Shown: piece after piece, positions 39,728 through 54,500 of the stretch
How positions within the stretch are numbered: the first letter of the stretch is position 1
Layout: every line of letters begins with the position of its first letter
Assembly (NCBI RefSeq): GCF_910592395.1
Contig: NC_088319.1
Location: forward strand, 14,880,001 to 14,944,000
Reading direction: 5' to 3'
Length of the DNA: 64,000 nucleotides
Source: Lineus longissimus
Lineage: Eukaryota; Nemertea; Pilidiophora; Heteronemertea; Lineidae
Made by a program: the position numbers and the translations under genes
The notes under the pieces: model-generated
Told to the model about the DNA's origin: nothing
Seen by the model: only the letters and a program-made list of their open reading frames with translations
Databases searched by the model: none

Positions 39728-39865
39728 GGAACGAGTTTACAATCCCCGATCACAGCCCAAAAAAAGGTCATCGGTTGACAAACGAAGCACCACTGTTGAA
39801 TGGATTTATAGTTGAATGCGATCAAACTACGTCATTTCCGATCAGGGATGGTAAATTTTAACCAA
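39728..39865 (+). repeat. Composite dispersed repeat
   Basis: Its left part matches 31018-31070 and its right part (ATGCGATCAAACTAC...) matches the reverse complement of 5339-5390. It therefore appears to be the fullest copy of one family, of which the others are fragments. Confidence 0.6.
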
Positions 39866-41656
39866 AGCCTGATCTTCTTGTACTCTAAACACGGGAATGA
39901 CAGGACTGAGGATGAGTCGAATCCAGAGGCCAAGAATGCATCTCTTCTGCCCTCCATCAGTTTGACATAGTTTGAAGTCGAGATCACCCAAGATCTGCAT
40001 GAACAACACGTTGTTTGGGAAACCTTAAGGGCCATTTACGGTTTCCTCCCTGAAGCCCCCTCTGTCTTATTTTCATAAGCCTATGTATAACCTTACCTAA
40101 TGGTTTCTAATTGTGGTCTGCCTGACAGAAAATCTGAGCATAAATTGATTGCATAGAAAAAGTGTAAACTCATTATGTGTAATTTGTGCCGTGCATTGTA
40201 TGCCTACAATATTTATGATATGAGTGAGTCGCCAAAAGCAAAAAAGTTCCCAACCTACATTTTCTCACCACATTATTTCGATCGAAAATGTCAGCCCAAT
40301 CATTATTCAGAAATACTGCAGAACTGGGAAATTTTGCGTGCAGGAAGTTTTTGGAACAGGTGTTAAAGTATTTTGTAAACGTATTATGCCGTGAAAGTAT
40401 GGTGGTTTTCCTTGAAAATGTGGGGAAATTAATGATACCCCTAACTCTTACTCTTACTCACTTGATTATTTTACATAAAAACAGCTTGAAATTTCATTTT
40501 GGACTTGGGCCAGTTTACCTACCACGTGCCTACCTGTGAAGCTGCTAATCGTTCACTTATCTTATGATGTTATTAATGATCAGGCCCCAATGGAATGGAA
40601 AGTAACTGCACTATTGAATCTTTCACAGTGAGTAACAGCAGTTAGAATCTTAACTGTATACATGAACATTGTGCCCCAGGTGATTGACTTGCACTACACA
40701 GGCCCTGCTCAGTTCTCACTGGTTCCAATGTATGATGCTAGTGGTTTCAATCTCGTCCCTGCTGCTGCAGCTGCGCTGTTGCCATGGAATCCTTGAATTC
40801 CCAAGAGAAGACTGTGGCTGATGCATAGCCATTACTTTTAGAGTCTTACATTGGCCCAAATTGATTTTAATAACAGTGACATTGATTGCAAACTGTGGTT
40901 AAGGGTTGACCATAGGTGCCAGCATGATGATTGGCTGATGACTACCTTGACAGATGTCTCACGGTTTTAAAACAGATTGCAAACTGTTGTTTATTTAGTG
41001 AAAATGAGCCACTATCCCCCAGGGGAGTGCTGAGAATCCTCAATATTAGTTTAGGGTAGTGACTCATATGATTGCAATTGCAACATCTTCTGTCTCTTGG
41101 GATTGGAGCCTGTAATATTAGCTACACATGTAGGACTATCGTTGCGGTGATGTTGCATTGGCATTGCTACAAGTAGCAGTGGAATTGTGATTCTAAATCA
41201 AACATGTCAAATGCCAGTTATATGTGGATAGATAAGGAATTTCTTAATTGCAAAACAAGGATCCTTCCTGGATTCCATGACATTTCCTTTCTAATCAGGT
41301 CAGGGTCATTGAAATTCAAAATATTTATCATTTGTTTTTTGACATTGAGCTTGTTCCTATTTGAACACTTGAAGTCCATAAAGGCCTACCTTGTGTGTGT
41401 CAATGCAATGGGCCTACATGGTGTACATGTATTGTTATCGAGATTTAAAAGTAACACATCGCTAGTTTTAGTGTAGCAATACAAAGCATAGCCCTATTAT
41501 TCCAGTTCATGAGATAGACATCAATCTAGTCAATAAAATGAAACTTGGTTGATGATTCAGGTCAATTGGGTTATCTTGATACAATTATTGATGAAGGATG
41601 GCCTTATCGCTGGCAGTCTTTCTGGGTAAATGTTCACTTGGTCTATTACACATGTT

Positions 41657-41690
41657 CATGTCACATCCATGTCACATCCATGTCACATCC
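41657..41690 (+). repeat. 11-bp tandem repeat, three copies
   Basis: CATGTCACATC repeats three times without change. Confidence 0.9.
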
Positions 41691-42598
41691 TTGTTGATTT
41701 TGTCTTCAACCTCTGGACAAGGAAATGATGGTAGTAAAAGCCTATAACCCGTTTCCTTCCTGTTCAAAAGTGAGTTGAGAGTATTGTATGAGATGTGGCG
41801 ATTAGGCCTACATGTACATCTGAAGCCGAATGACATTTGATGTGAGTACAAAAGTACCTGTGGATAATTGATAGAGACACCGGACGTGTGGGCAGTCAAT
41901 ATGACTATATTCTTTCCTTGAAGTCTATGCATGGTTTTTTGTTGTGGGGTTCTGAGACAAGAGTCCTTCTGGGAAGAGAACGATGAATGAACTGTTAACT
42001 GTGTGTCTACTTTGAGTGTGACTTCAGAAGTTAACGGGATCTGTTAGGATATAGGAGTACATGTAGTTTATAGGTTTAGATCATTTCATTTTGTGGTGGA
42101 TTAGGCCTACTCTGGTTTTCTTGCAAGGTACACACATGAAATCATTCACCTAGTCTATCAGCTGACAACTGCCTCAATTTGAGGAATAACAGGTAGATTA
42201 TCTTAAAAATTGGCCCTGATAAGCTTGGTAAGTAGGACATGTCTCTCAATTTATGTTTACCTTGTCTTTGTGTTTTGTATGGGTGAGGCCAGAGCTGGGG
42301 GCCAGACAGGATTGATATTCACTTTCAGAGATGATGCCAATGGGTAGTGGCACAGTAGCACCTGGCTCCACCAGATACCCTGGAAAGATCATGGGGTGGC
42401 ATTTTCTTCTCGTGTTCTCTTACAGATTGGAGTTACTCCTGTTCTCACTTTCTCTTTGTTGCCTATTTTGCTTATTTACCCAATTATATGAAATATCCAT
42501 TTTTTTTAATTTTCAGGTGCACTTGGACCTTTAAATAACATGACAAGATGATCGTTTGAAAATTTTTGAAGTGGCAGACGTAAGGTTGCGAATAGAAA

Positions 42599-45500
42599 AT
42601 GGCAGAGCAAAAACCAAAGCAAGGTGCAAAACCACCCACGGCACCAAAACCGAGGGCATCGGCAGCTTCAGGCATGTCGGGGATGCCTTCGATGATCAAC
42701 GATGAAGGCCTAGACAGACTCATGGAGCGCTTTGGCAACCCGTCAATGAATTTTGGTCCTGGCAGCGCAGCTTGGAAAAGTAAATTTGATCAAATGGGTG
42801 GTATGAGTAGCGCTGGTACTGGCAGTGGTACAGGGCAGCAGCAGACTGTCGTCACACACACGCGAGTCACGACGGGGACGGGGACCACTGAGACAAAAAT
42901 TACCCGGACGTCCTCCAGGGAGATGAAGACAATGTCACAATTCCGCTCATTTGACCAAAGTAATAGAAATGTGGTTTCTACAGATGGGTGCGGGATCCCG
43001 GATTCTATCCGTTCTTTGGGTAGCCTTGGTATGGAAGGTGGGAGCGCGTTTTCTCATCAGCCTAGTGTCAAACATTCATTCGGGAGTCTGAAAAGACGAT
43101 TCGAAAATTTGGATTTGGAAAGAAGGAGCAGTGAACCGGTGTTCCCTGAGGGGTTGACTCAGCAAGAAAACCTAGTCCAGAAGCTCTCCAGTGGATCTGG
43201 TACCACTGAGTTGCATGTTAGTGCTAATGATGTGGCAAGTGAACAAAGCAGTGATTTTACAAAAAGACCTGCCTCAAATACCTATCAAATTAACATGAAA
43301 GCTGGTACAACTGTCAATATGAACAGTTCTGTGGATAAATCTAGCACCTCTCCAAGAGCTCAGCGTGGTGTATTGAAAACTGATCAGAATGGTCGCCCTG
43401 GTTCGCCTAAGTTGTCTTTATTAGGAAGTAAAGGTGTGAGACAGATACCTGTTAATGTTGTAACCTCTGACGCTGTTGGTCCTAAAACTTCTGCTCAACA
43501 ACCCAAAATGAAAGTGACGAGATCGACTTCTGAGAACCCACCAAGTAATAAAAAAGCTGCTGTGAAAAGACCAGAGCCAAAACCACGAACAACTGCTCCA
43601 CGTACAACCACACCACCTCGTACAAACACCCCACCACGCACAACCACACCACCTCGTAAAAACACTCCACCAAGCCAGTCTCACCAAATAAAGGTTATTC
43701 GTGTTCAAACAGACCCCAAGGAAATTCCATTAGTTGACTCACAAAAGCAGAATGCAAACAAACCAGAGAGTCTTTTGGAAAAATATAAAAACGTCAAGGC
43801 TGCTGCGGATTCGGCACCGCCGAAACAAGTCGTAGATATACCGATTCGTATCGCTAAGGTGGAATCGGAGGCCAGTGGGTCAGGAAGTGATTACGAGGAT
43901 GTCATGATTCCTCCGCAGAATCGAAGTTCCGATAAAAATGCTCAAAAAAGTCCCGGCTTGCACATCCGCGCTGATCGACTCGTGCGTGCTCCTTGCAGTG
44001 ATACTGACTCATCTTATTCGAAAGAGAGCCATGTGCAAAATACTAGCGAGGATTCTGATTCGGGAGATGATTATGACGAAGTTTATGTCAGCGATGGCCG
44101 GTTAAGATTTCTCACAGAGCCCGTCGATAGACGGATGCAGTTCATTCAGAAATTGGACGCAGAGAATAATAATTTCCACGATGTTCCAATCGAGTATATG
44201 GATGCGGGTTCAGGGGTCGTTGATGACGAATCAGATTCTGATGAAGGTTACGAGATGGTGGATGAGTTCTTGGGCAGGAAGTCTCATTTGGCAGGTGAGT
44301 GAGGAACTGAAAAGTTGAATGTACCCTCTCCATATTGCTTGGTTATGTGAGAGCATAATCGCGAATGATGTCAGTTGACTAGTGTTCAGGCAAGACCAGC
44401 ATGCAGCCAAATATTGCTCATGAAAGCGGTCATATCCAGCTACACCTGAACTAACTCCAGTCCCTAGTCGAACTGTCCAAAAGTTAAAAAGTAAACATAA
44501 TGCCTGTTTGAATTGGTCTTGTCCACAAATTGGTTCTAAAAGCATATCTTTGCATGTACATAAAAAAGTTAATGTTTGTTGATTGTCTGAATGCTGAACA
44601 GTGTCTAGCAGTATAAGGGATTTTAGAATGCATCGATGGCCTTGAACATGAGCGCAGTTTAATGGTCGAGGTTAAAATTGTTTACATAAGACGTGTTCGT
44701 ACATGCTGGATTTGAATTTTTTTAAATAAATCTCATCATTTCAGTTGAGGAAGTTTCCAACAGAAGAGGAGCTAGCCAAGGGTAAGTGGCCAAGCAACCA
44801 TTGAATGCAAAACTGAAAAGCTACAGGTCTTGTGGCATTTAAATTAAATGATAAAATGATCTGGTGTTTCACCGAATGGCTCGTTTGATCTGGGGAAGGA
44901 AAGAAGCCAAGGTATGTGTCGTAGAGGCAACCGTTGGTCGCCAATACGCATTCTTGAGTATGACGCTTGGAATTTCTTCCGCCTCCTCTTCCATAGGTTA
45001 TCTTGATGATATATTGCTCCTAGGTACATCATTTGCATGGTAGTGTAGACAAAGCGTACACAAAGATCTCCACCTGTCCAGAAGAGGCCATGATGGATGT
45101 GTTCGTGGTGCTACTTTTTCTCAGATAGACCGTATCCTTCCAATCTGTTCCTAACAACTGAAGTCAGCTGAGCTGTTCTGATGCAATTTATTATTGTGTG
45201 GAGTGTGTACCTAGCTGCAGCATAGAAAACCAACCATGTGGGTTTGTTTCCAGTTTAAGCAGCTAACTATTTGCTGTATGGAAACTAATTACCGGTGAAG
45301 GAGCTGTCTTTCAGCCATTCTTCAGTGGATTAAGGTGTGTAGGTTTACAGATCGATGCATCATTGCTACAGTAGGTCTCTGCAAAGGCCAACGGTTAAAA
45401 TCTGCTGAGCTTCTGCCCTCACCAGAGAAATTTCACTATCAGTGAGTGTTTCTACCTGTTTTGACTTGTTGTGAAAAATAATCGACATTGTCAAGGCTAC

Positions 45501-48500
45501 CTTGGATTTGTTTTTTCCAGTTTCTGCAGGTATATGAAAATTTGCAATGAAAGTGGAGGTTGAGAGTCGGTCTAACCAAGGTTAGGAATTTACAAGTTCA
45601 GGCCATTCTTGTGAAAGTGGATTATTGTGTTGCCGGAGCAGTTCATCATTAGTTGTGGTGCTCTTAAACGTTTTTTAACCTTATTTTGGTTAAATTTGAG
45701 TGCTACTGCTTATGATATCCTTCTGTTCATTCTCAGAGGTCATACTAATAGGCTACTGTGGTGAAATTCTGGGAAGATGGAAAGTGCACCAGATGAAAGG
45801 CTTACTATTATCTCATAACCCGGCTTTACACAGATTATGGTGTCCGGCTTAGCTCTTCTTTCCCCGCTGTTTTGTGCCACACCACCATACTTAAAACGGA
45901 TAAAAATTATCTCTTTCGTGACAACAGGATTTTGGGACATTCGGAGGACCAGGAAGAGCCAGGAATGTTAATAGTTCCTTGAAACCCACGCCAGTTCATC
46001 CAGAAATACAATATTGGGTTCTCCCCGGGAACGAACTCAGGCCCTGTTGCATTGTAGCCTGTGGGCTCTGAGGTTGTTACTTCGATTTTATGCTGGCTAG
46101 TATTATGGCAATGTCAGTCGTTACCCCATTATTCCACATAAAGGTTGTGTTTGGTCAGCGCCAACTCCTACATGCATACTATTCGAAATATGGGTTATAT
46201 CTCATGATAATTAGATCAAACAATCTATGCAGGCATCATTTAGATTATACAATCCAACCTGTCAGTCCACATGAATACAATGTACACATTTGCGTTTGAT
46301 GCTCCCCATACTTTTCGTTGTTTGTGCTTCAGCCTGGCAAATAACTAAAACCATAGGCTTCGATCAGCAAAATTCAGATGTTATTCTCTTCAGATTTTTG
46401 CAACTTCCTTTTCATAAGATAACGTTTTTCAAACAAAGTACAAGTGGATTTTACTTCTGCAAGGTTTGAAACAATTTGTTGTGTCTGATGAGTGATGTTC
46501 CCTGTAGGCCTACTTCAGGCTGAATTTTCTTGGGGTGGATGAAAAGATCGAGCAGCTATAAAGCTAAGGTAATTCTGCCAGATACGTTTCCTATCACAAG
46601 GTGCTATTCTTCTACTACAAACATGCACAAGTTTTTCTTTCTGCATGGATCGCTTGAAGGAATTCTCAATAGACTCTAGGACTAGGTTCTAGTTTGTTTT
46701 CAAGCGGATCCATGTGTGTAAAAGTCGTTGGTAGAATCAAAACTGGTGCTTCATGGCAAGAAAACGTTAAAGAAATCAAACACGATTGACACTGGCCTAA
46801 TTCTTAGATAAATTTTATCAGTACGATGTGGGGGCCAGTATATGCATGGTCATCTATCATAGTCATGAAATGTCAGCCATTTTCCTAGTGCTGTGCCCAA
46901 CAAGTGGTAAATAAGCTAAGGTAGGGAGAGTGAAAATGGATGCCTGTGTTAGGCAGGGGTGTTCATTGCTGCATTTAGAGGGGCACATACCTTTGTTGGC
47001 ACAGTAGGAATGTATCCATTGGGTCAGATGTCACTCCAAATGTCAAAGGTCAAAAAGTACTTGCCCCATACTTCCTCTAAAAGATTTTGTTTTGTTTTGT
47101 GCTTGTTAGAAACACTTTTAATCACAAAGGCCGCCAAAACACCTGAGGTGATGTTGGTGTTGACGCAACGCACTATGATGCATGATGTATGCAATGCATG
47201 GCATCATGTTGTTGACCCAAATGATGCTATAAAAAGCCAGAGCCATGGCTGACTCTGGTATTTGAGGATGAAAATCTCCATGATCTAGGGCCCCGTCTCA
47301 CATTGAAGTGTTAATTGGTGTGGGAATTTGAACCCAATAGTCCTCCACTGATACTTTATTGTAACTCTTCCAATTAGTCTGAACTGCTGAATGAGGAAAA
47401 TGTGGCTGGCAAAAGCTGTCTGACCTTGCCATACAAGATCTCGGGTAACTACCACAATGTCAAAAAAACAACCTCTAATGACTCATGGATGGCCATTGAC
47501 TGCACTTGATGAGAATTAATTTTCGTTTGCATACTTTTACAAGCAGTTTTGTTTGAAAATGATTGGCCTTTAAGTCTGATACCGTCATTCAAAACTTTTC
47601 GACTTGGGATGTACTTATTGGGACAGCTTTGATTACATTCGGTTTGTGACGGATGTCTCTCTTTCTCAATCTAAGGTTGGTTTATCGCATAGTTCTTTCA
47701 GGTTTGACTGGCTGCTTCCAAGCGATTTGGTTCTTTCTGCTTTAGAGTTCGAAGGTTCCCTGTCTTGCTGAAAATGTCTTGTTTTGAAATTCCCCAGTGT
47801 TGGATTGATGTAGGATTGTGGGGTTGGCCTCCAAGTCACATCCAGAGGAAATCGGGGTTGGATGTTGTCTTCTCCGACCCTTCAAACAAACCCCTGAGAT
47901 ATTTCCCCTAATTGGCTGAAGTACACCCCCAGTTTCCTCAGGTTGCCAAGTCCTTATTGCTTTTTCCTCCTTCAAATCATTGTCTAAATCATCAGCCTCT
48001 TGACAATGACAGGATAATATTATGGCATTGCCACTACAACTTTGCATTTGAATGGAGTTTCGGGCCAAAGTGAATGGCATATTGGTTGAAATTACTATAA
48101 TGGGTTGACCAGGCCTATACCCACTCTCCTACTTGTAATTTTGTAAGCTACTTATCTTAAACAAAATGCCTACATACTTTATTTACATTAGAGGTATAGA
48201 TGAATGCACCTGTGTACATGATGTATGTACTAGACTATATATATTTTTCAGGAAATTAGGGCCTGGTCGACGGAATCAGAATAAGGCTCGCTATCAGACG
48301 GATCCCGGTTTGAAATCCGGCTTTGCTGTCTACAGCAAAGAGGTAAGATGAGCTAGCTCTGTGATAATGATTTTGCTCCTCTTGCATTGTTTTTGCATGC
48401 CAATACTGTTAGCGCCTCAAGTAATGTGCATAGCGGACATGTTTTGGGGCTAAATGTTGCTACATTATCCTGACTGAACAAGTATATTTTTCTCCCGTAA

Positions 48501-51500
48501 ACCTGATCCCAAACAGATGGCTTATCAGATACCTGAAACAGATAACCTTTCTATTAACCCATTCCTGAATACATATTGTATCACGCCATTGATATTCGTC
48601 TAGCTGTCGATTGAAGTAGACTGTGTGTCGAAAATTTCTGAACTATTTTCGATGTTTATCTTGTGAACTATGGTTTTAAAGCCAATGGTCTGCTATGGAA
48701 GGATGTTCTAATCTCTAGTCAAGGTGGGATTATTTCAATTTTCTAATATCCAGGAAGCCGTCTCGGACCCTGATGAAGAGTTTTACGATGACGTGACTAG
48801 CAAAGATCAGGACGACCATTACGAACCTGTTGGCCAGCCGTATACGCAACCAGAGGGTGATGACGACAAATCTCACCAGGCAAACGCTGTGAAACAATTT
48901 GGTAGGAAGGCCGCAGGTCATATTCATGCGTTCAAGAAAAAATTTGCAACGCGACTTTTCAGTAAAGGATTAGAGGACGAAGACCTAAAGTCGAATAGCA
49001 TTGACCCACTTGAGGGTCAAGAGAAGGGGAGGAGTTTGTCTCAACCTGACCCAACATTGGAGGCTTCTTTGAGTTCTAAGTCGGATACAACCCTTGATTC
49101 CGAGTTAGATACGAATCAGAAAGTGCGTTCTTTGAGTGACATTCACACGCCAAGGTTTGGGGTGTTTCCCGAGGGTGATCCCCCTGACAGGCCTCCTCCG
49201 AGGTTAAAGAGGAATACTGCTGATCTCAACGCTGTAGTTCCACCTCCTAATATTTCCTTAGGTCCCAGGTAAGTCATGTTTAGTACAATCCCATTCAAAA
49301 TTTTGAAATCCAAATGACGTTACTTCTCAGTTCTCAGCCTCTATTGCTTCAGCTCACGAATAGACCTTCTGAATTGGAAGTTAGATCCATCTGCCATATT
49401 GGCAGGGTCGTATAGTAATCCAGAAGTAAACCAACTACATAAAGGCAACTTAAAAAGTTACTTGGCCGCCAACTATCCAGTCAAAGTCAGATTCTAAACT
49501 TGGTCTTTTACAGTTTTCCAGACGGGTATTTGGGCAACCCTCAATTCTCGCATTCCCTTGAAAATCTTGTGTCGGGCTTCCCAAAAATGGACCTCAACGC
49601 CAGACCACCGGCAGCTCTCCCACGAGATGGTAAGATTATCAACCAAAATCTCACGTTTCAGAAAATATGACACACAGATCTTGAAAACTTATCAAGTACG
49701 AACAACTCCGGTCATTGTGATCTTATAACCGCAAGGTCATTGGTTGAATTCTCAGATGGATCAGCTATGTTTCATCTTTGTGTCCTTGGGCAAGGCACTT
49801 AGACCTACTTATACTTCTGTTTACCCAGGATTGAGTGGGTACCAAGCTGACAGCTATGGTCGATATGAAAGTTAGTCCTTGTTCGTCGGTAAGATTTGGT
49901 ACTGGAATGTTCAAGGTTTTGGCTGGTGTAATAATTGGTTGGGAAAGCACTAAAATCGATAGCCTAGTTAGCATCACACGGTATCATTGCCTGGAGTAGG
50001 CCTTAGTATAGCAGTATAAGTAACCTACTACAAGTAGGTGTTGAAAATCTATCTGCACCTGAGCCAAACAAATTTATGGGAAATGGAGTACAGTTTGTTG
50101 TGTGCTCTACTATTAACTTCATTAATAAGACTACCGGGATCTGGAATACGAAGAAGAACACTGCAGCAGCTGTTTGCTCTCTACCTTCCCATAACAAAGA
50201 ATATTGTCACTCAAAAACGTGGGAGTTGGAGAGCATCCTTGACTTGTAAACTCTAGAGCTGGGCATTATCTCAGATTTTCGCTACTCTGACCTCCACTCA
50301 CCGTCGTCGTAATCATGTACCAATGAGCTGTCATGTTGTAGTACCGGCTTGTTTGATATTGTTGGGAGTTATTGCATGATTGCAAATGTGCACCTATCGT
50401 CACGTTCGTAATCTAGTCATCTCAGAATTTTGCACCTGTTTCACGTGTCACACCAGACAATCAGGTTTCAGTGGTCGTCAGCAAAAAAGCAAGCAATTTG
50501 ACCCATTTCCCCGAAAGTTTCATGACAACTTTGCGCTGATTGCTGTAATTTTCCAAGCTAGTGTGGGTGTCACAGAGAGATTTCGCTGGAACTTTCCAAG
50601 ACCAACCAAACTTAATTCTCTGGTGTAACCTTTTAGTATCCACTGCTTCCTTTCATTCTGATATACTGCAAAACTTCACTGCAAATATTTCATGGACTTC
50701 AACTCATTTCACTTCATGCTGACAAGATTCACCTGTGCTTCAATGTACTATTTGTGCAGAAAATTGGATTACATTGACTTGGATGTTGTGAAGATGCTTT
50801 TTGATAATTTCCTGCTTTTTAAGCTTTTTGAGCTTTGAGTCTAATGAAATTATCATAAAGTATAAACCAGAAAGCATTTATCGGCCCTTCTGGCAAGCTT
50901 TTAGCTTTGAAATTGGTCAGGAAAATCTTTGAGAAACACACCTGTATCATTATTTTGGAGAAGAATAACTTCTCTTAGCTCACCTGACATATTTTAATTT
51001 CTAAGTCGTATTTCAGATTAATTCCTACCCTCAGAAACTTTCATTTCCTTTACGTCATCTATTTTGGTATAATGTACAATGTTGTCGCTCAAACTTTGCT
51101 AATTCATCCTTAATCCTTTACCGATTTCACGCCTGCTTATTTTAAAGCGACCTCATCCTCGTCAGTTTCCACGACAACCAAATCATCAAGTAGTCACACA
51201 AGTTATTCATGGACCAATGAAAACGGGGTATCAAATAGTACGACTACTACGAGTAGCAATATAGGTAACTAGATCTGTTTGTCGGTGTTTGGGTGGACCC
51301 CCAACTATCTGCATCATGAGCTCCCCCTAGGTTGAGGCTTTCCTAGAGTGTTCTGTTATAAACCTGCCACTAAAACTTTGCGCCTCAAGAAAATGAAAAA
51401 AGCATGCCAGAAAAGCAAAAAAAGCATATCAAGAAAATCAAATCAAATTCAGATGAGTTATCAGTATGGTCCTAGTTTACAGATGAAATATCCTCGAGTT

Positions 51501-54500
51501 GTCATCGTACAAATCGATGAGTTTATATTCGGAGTGTGCTATTTGATTTTCTTGGGGTGCGGCCAAATTTAGCTCGGCTCCTGTGCGTACCAAGTAGTGT
51601 AGTTCTTAACCACGTTCAACGAGCTCTAACGAGCTGACCGTCATCGCATTGTGTGATTCACATTGTCCCTTGGTATGTCCCTTTGAAAATGTAGGTCAAG
51701 TTGTCAAGTTCTCCATGTACATAAAAGGAAGTAAATAAAATAGATGTTGTTAGGTCTATCTTTAGATGTGTCATTAAAGAGATGCTTGAAATATCTGAAT
51801 TTTTTTTGTAAGCTGTTGCAGTCATCTTTTCACTTTTAATGTGAGCTTAGCCTGACACTATCATGTTTCCACTCTTAAAGTGAGCTCAGCCTGCACTTCT
51901 GGCATGCTGAGGAAGAATGTTTACTGTGGTGAGTCAAAGTTGAATGGTGCTGTACAAAAGCTTAGTATTTATTTCCTGCTTTGTGAAAATGGCAATCACC
52001 TTTAAGAAATTATTGTGGTTGTTGTCGCAGCCACATTACTCATCTTACTGTAATAGATTATGATAGTTGAGATTGTCAGAACTTCGAAATGCAAATCTTC
52101 ATATTGGCATGCGGTGGTGGAGAACATTATAGAAATGAAAGATGAAATTTGCCTTCGCCTTCTACAACCGTATGACATGTTTTATTTTAACATGTTTAAC
52201 CAACTTTATATTGCTTGGATTGTCAGACTCTGAGTCACTCTGATCCCTCACCTGCTCCAAATTCCATTGTGTGATAAGTTCCTCAATGTCATTTTCCCGT
52301 GAACCCTTTGCCTCAGAATGTGTATTCTTATTTTTGTATATGTTGTGGATTTGCTTTGATATACTGCTTGATGTCTTATACTTTTCGTATATTAATCTTG
52401 GGTGGATTCAGAATGATGTTAAATATTTACCAACACCATAATTTTACTTCCTTGATAAATTTCTTTATGACATAGTTCCAAGAAAAGAAACAGTTACAAT
52501 GCATGGGATGATCTTAAATTAAGATTTGCTACATGTATCGGCAGTGCTGCATGTATGTGTATAGTGACTAACTGAACTGTTGTTTTCCTGTTTAATACCA
52601 AATATAAAAACATCAGTTAACATAAGTTTGCCTGACGGAGCACTGGCACTTTATAGCCCCCCCCCCCCCCCCTTTGAAAGGTATACCAAGGGCCTTGATT
52701 TTTATGTTCAGTTTCCATGAATTTCTGGATCCAACCTCTTTTGACATAAATATTCTGCTTGGATTTTACTTCGTATTAATTGATTGTTGCCTAGTCTCTG
52801 TCTGGTGATTTTTCTCATGGGATCAACTATGCCGTACTTCCTTGGACCAAGACTGCATCGTATTAATATTGCTGGTGACCCCCTCGAAACGGCTGGGGAA
52901 TAACTGGTACCACAGGGTTTTGGCTGTGTAGAGAGATAGAAGTTGGGGATAATTTGACAGTATGGATTCCTGTGGGCTAATGGTATGCAGTCAACGGACC
53001 CGGTGTGGTAACGAAAGAATTACGACCAGGAAGTCCTCATTGGCTAGATGTAACCCAGTGTAGGTTCGAGAAGAACGGCATATCAGCTCTAATGACAGAA
53101 GTCTTGGCATTGAAGCTGCGGAAACTGGTCAGATCACATAAGTCCCACTCCTTGATGGTTGCACCCTTTCCTAGCATGTAATTACGCTTGTCACGCTTTC
53201 ACCCTCCTATTTTGTTGTTTTGTTTTAGAAGAGAGCGTGGAAATAATGAACAGGCTGAATGTATCGCCGTGTTTAGCTCGGCGAAATAAGGAGTCGAAAA
53301 CAGGTTCTTTTGATCGTCGGCGATCAAGGGCTATGATTAGTAAGTTAACACACTTGCTTTGTAAATAGAAATAGTGCGTCACGCTATACTCATATGCAGA
53401 GATGGACCTATCACCACTATATAGAGAAAGGAACAGGGTAAATATTTGCAAACATTTTCAATAAGATACAGAAAGTGTGAGTCTGGAGACAGTAGGGAAC
53501 CTACCGAAATTGCTCAAAAGATGGCCTTGTTTTCTTTGCTCATAACTGTAGTACTCCATGCTCTCTCGCATGCTGTCAACACATGACAGACAAAATGACA
53601 AAAGAACATGTTTCGTGTTATTTTGTCCCTGGTGAGCGAGTGATGTCAGGAAGGAAAATCACATTTGTGAATAGTGAGAGAGCCAGGAACAGATGCAATG
53701 GCTTCTAAATCTAATCCTGCTGTCTCATAAAGTACATGTGAACAGTCAAATATCAAATGATCTGCTATTTGATGTCTCCGAGGGATAATTTTAGGGTTTT
53801 TGCTGATCTGACAACATTTGTGGAGCAATACATCATATAATATGCGATTGTATCCTTAATGAGAGTAAAACGTGTCACCATCTCTGTTGTATTGTATAGA
53901 TATATTATCAGTGAATAGAAATCTTCTAAACAATGCTATTCGCATGTTAAACTACATCTGGTGAGCTGTTCCTACCTATGGGTGTCAGAAGTCACTGAGA
54001 TAGTGCATGTCCATTACTTCCTTGTTTCTTTTCTAACTTCTTCGAACGCTCACTGCTTCTTACTAAACTCGCTATACCTGTCATCCCTGTTACATGTACC
54101 GGTATGAATGTTGTGGTTCTAACTCATATGCCTGTGATTCTGTCTTACCTCTACTACTCTAAACTTAAAAGTTATACTCGGCTATTTTGCATGGTTTGAA
54201 GAATTGGTACCTCACTAGAGGTATTGGTTGTCTCCCCAAAACGACACAGTGTGGTCAAATCTGAGGTGGCAGCCGAGGTTTTGGGGCGAAATTACAGTAT
54301 AAAACACAGGTCTCGAACTTGACATATCATTCAGGGATGTCAAATGTAACTATGGTAACTGTGAGAATAACAATTCTAATTGTTTCAAACATTGTCAAAG
54401 GAGATTTATTGGATTGTTTTCGTTTTCTAGAACGTGAAAGTCGTAGCAGCCACAGTACTAACGCGGGAAAGACTGTCACCAAAGTGAAGAAACAAGACGA

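Larger units (their letters stand above)
38969..42516. other. Intergenic region between D2HGDH and the RhoGEF
   Basis: The D2HGDH promoter should lie just above 38968. The ATG exon of the RhoGEF starts at a splice acceptor (42516), so its first noncoding exon lies in this stretch or was missed. Contents seen: a dispersed repeat (39728-39865), a 19-bp string shared with 3618-3636 (40899-40917) and an 11-bp tandem repeat (41657-41690). No other gene was recognised. Confidence 0.5.

Noticed and set aside
42327-42420. Possible alternative first coding exon of the RhoGEF (ATGATGCCAATGGG after a good acceptor)
   Set aside because: No convincing donor follows and nothing homologous to the family is visible.
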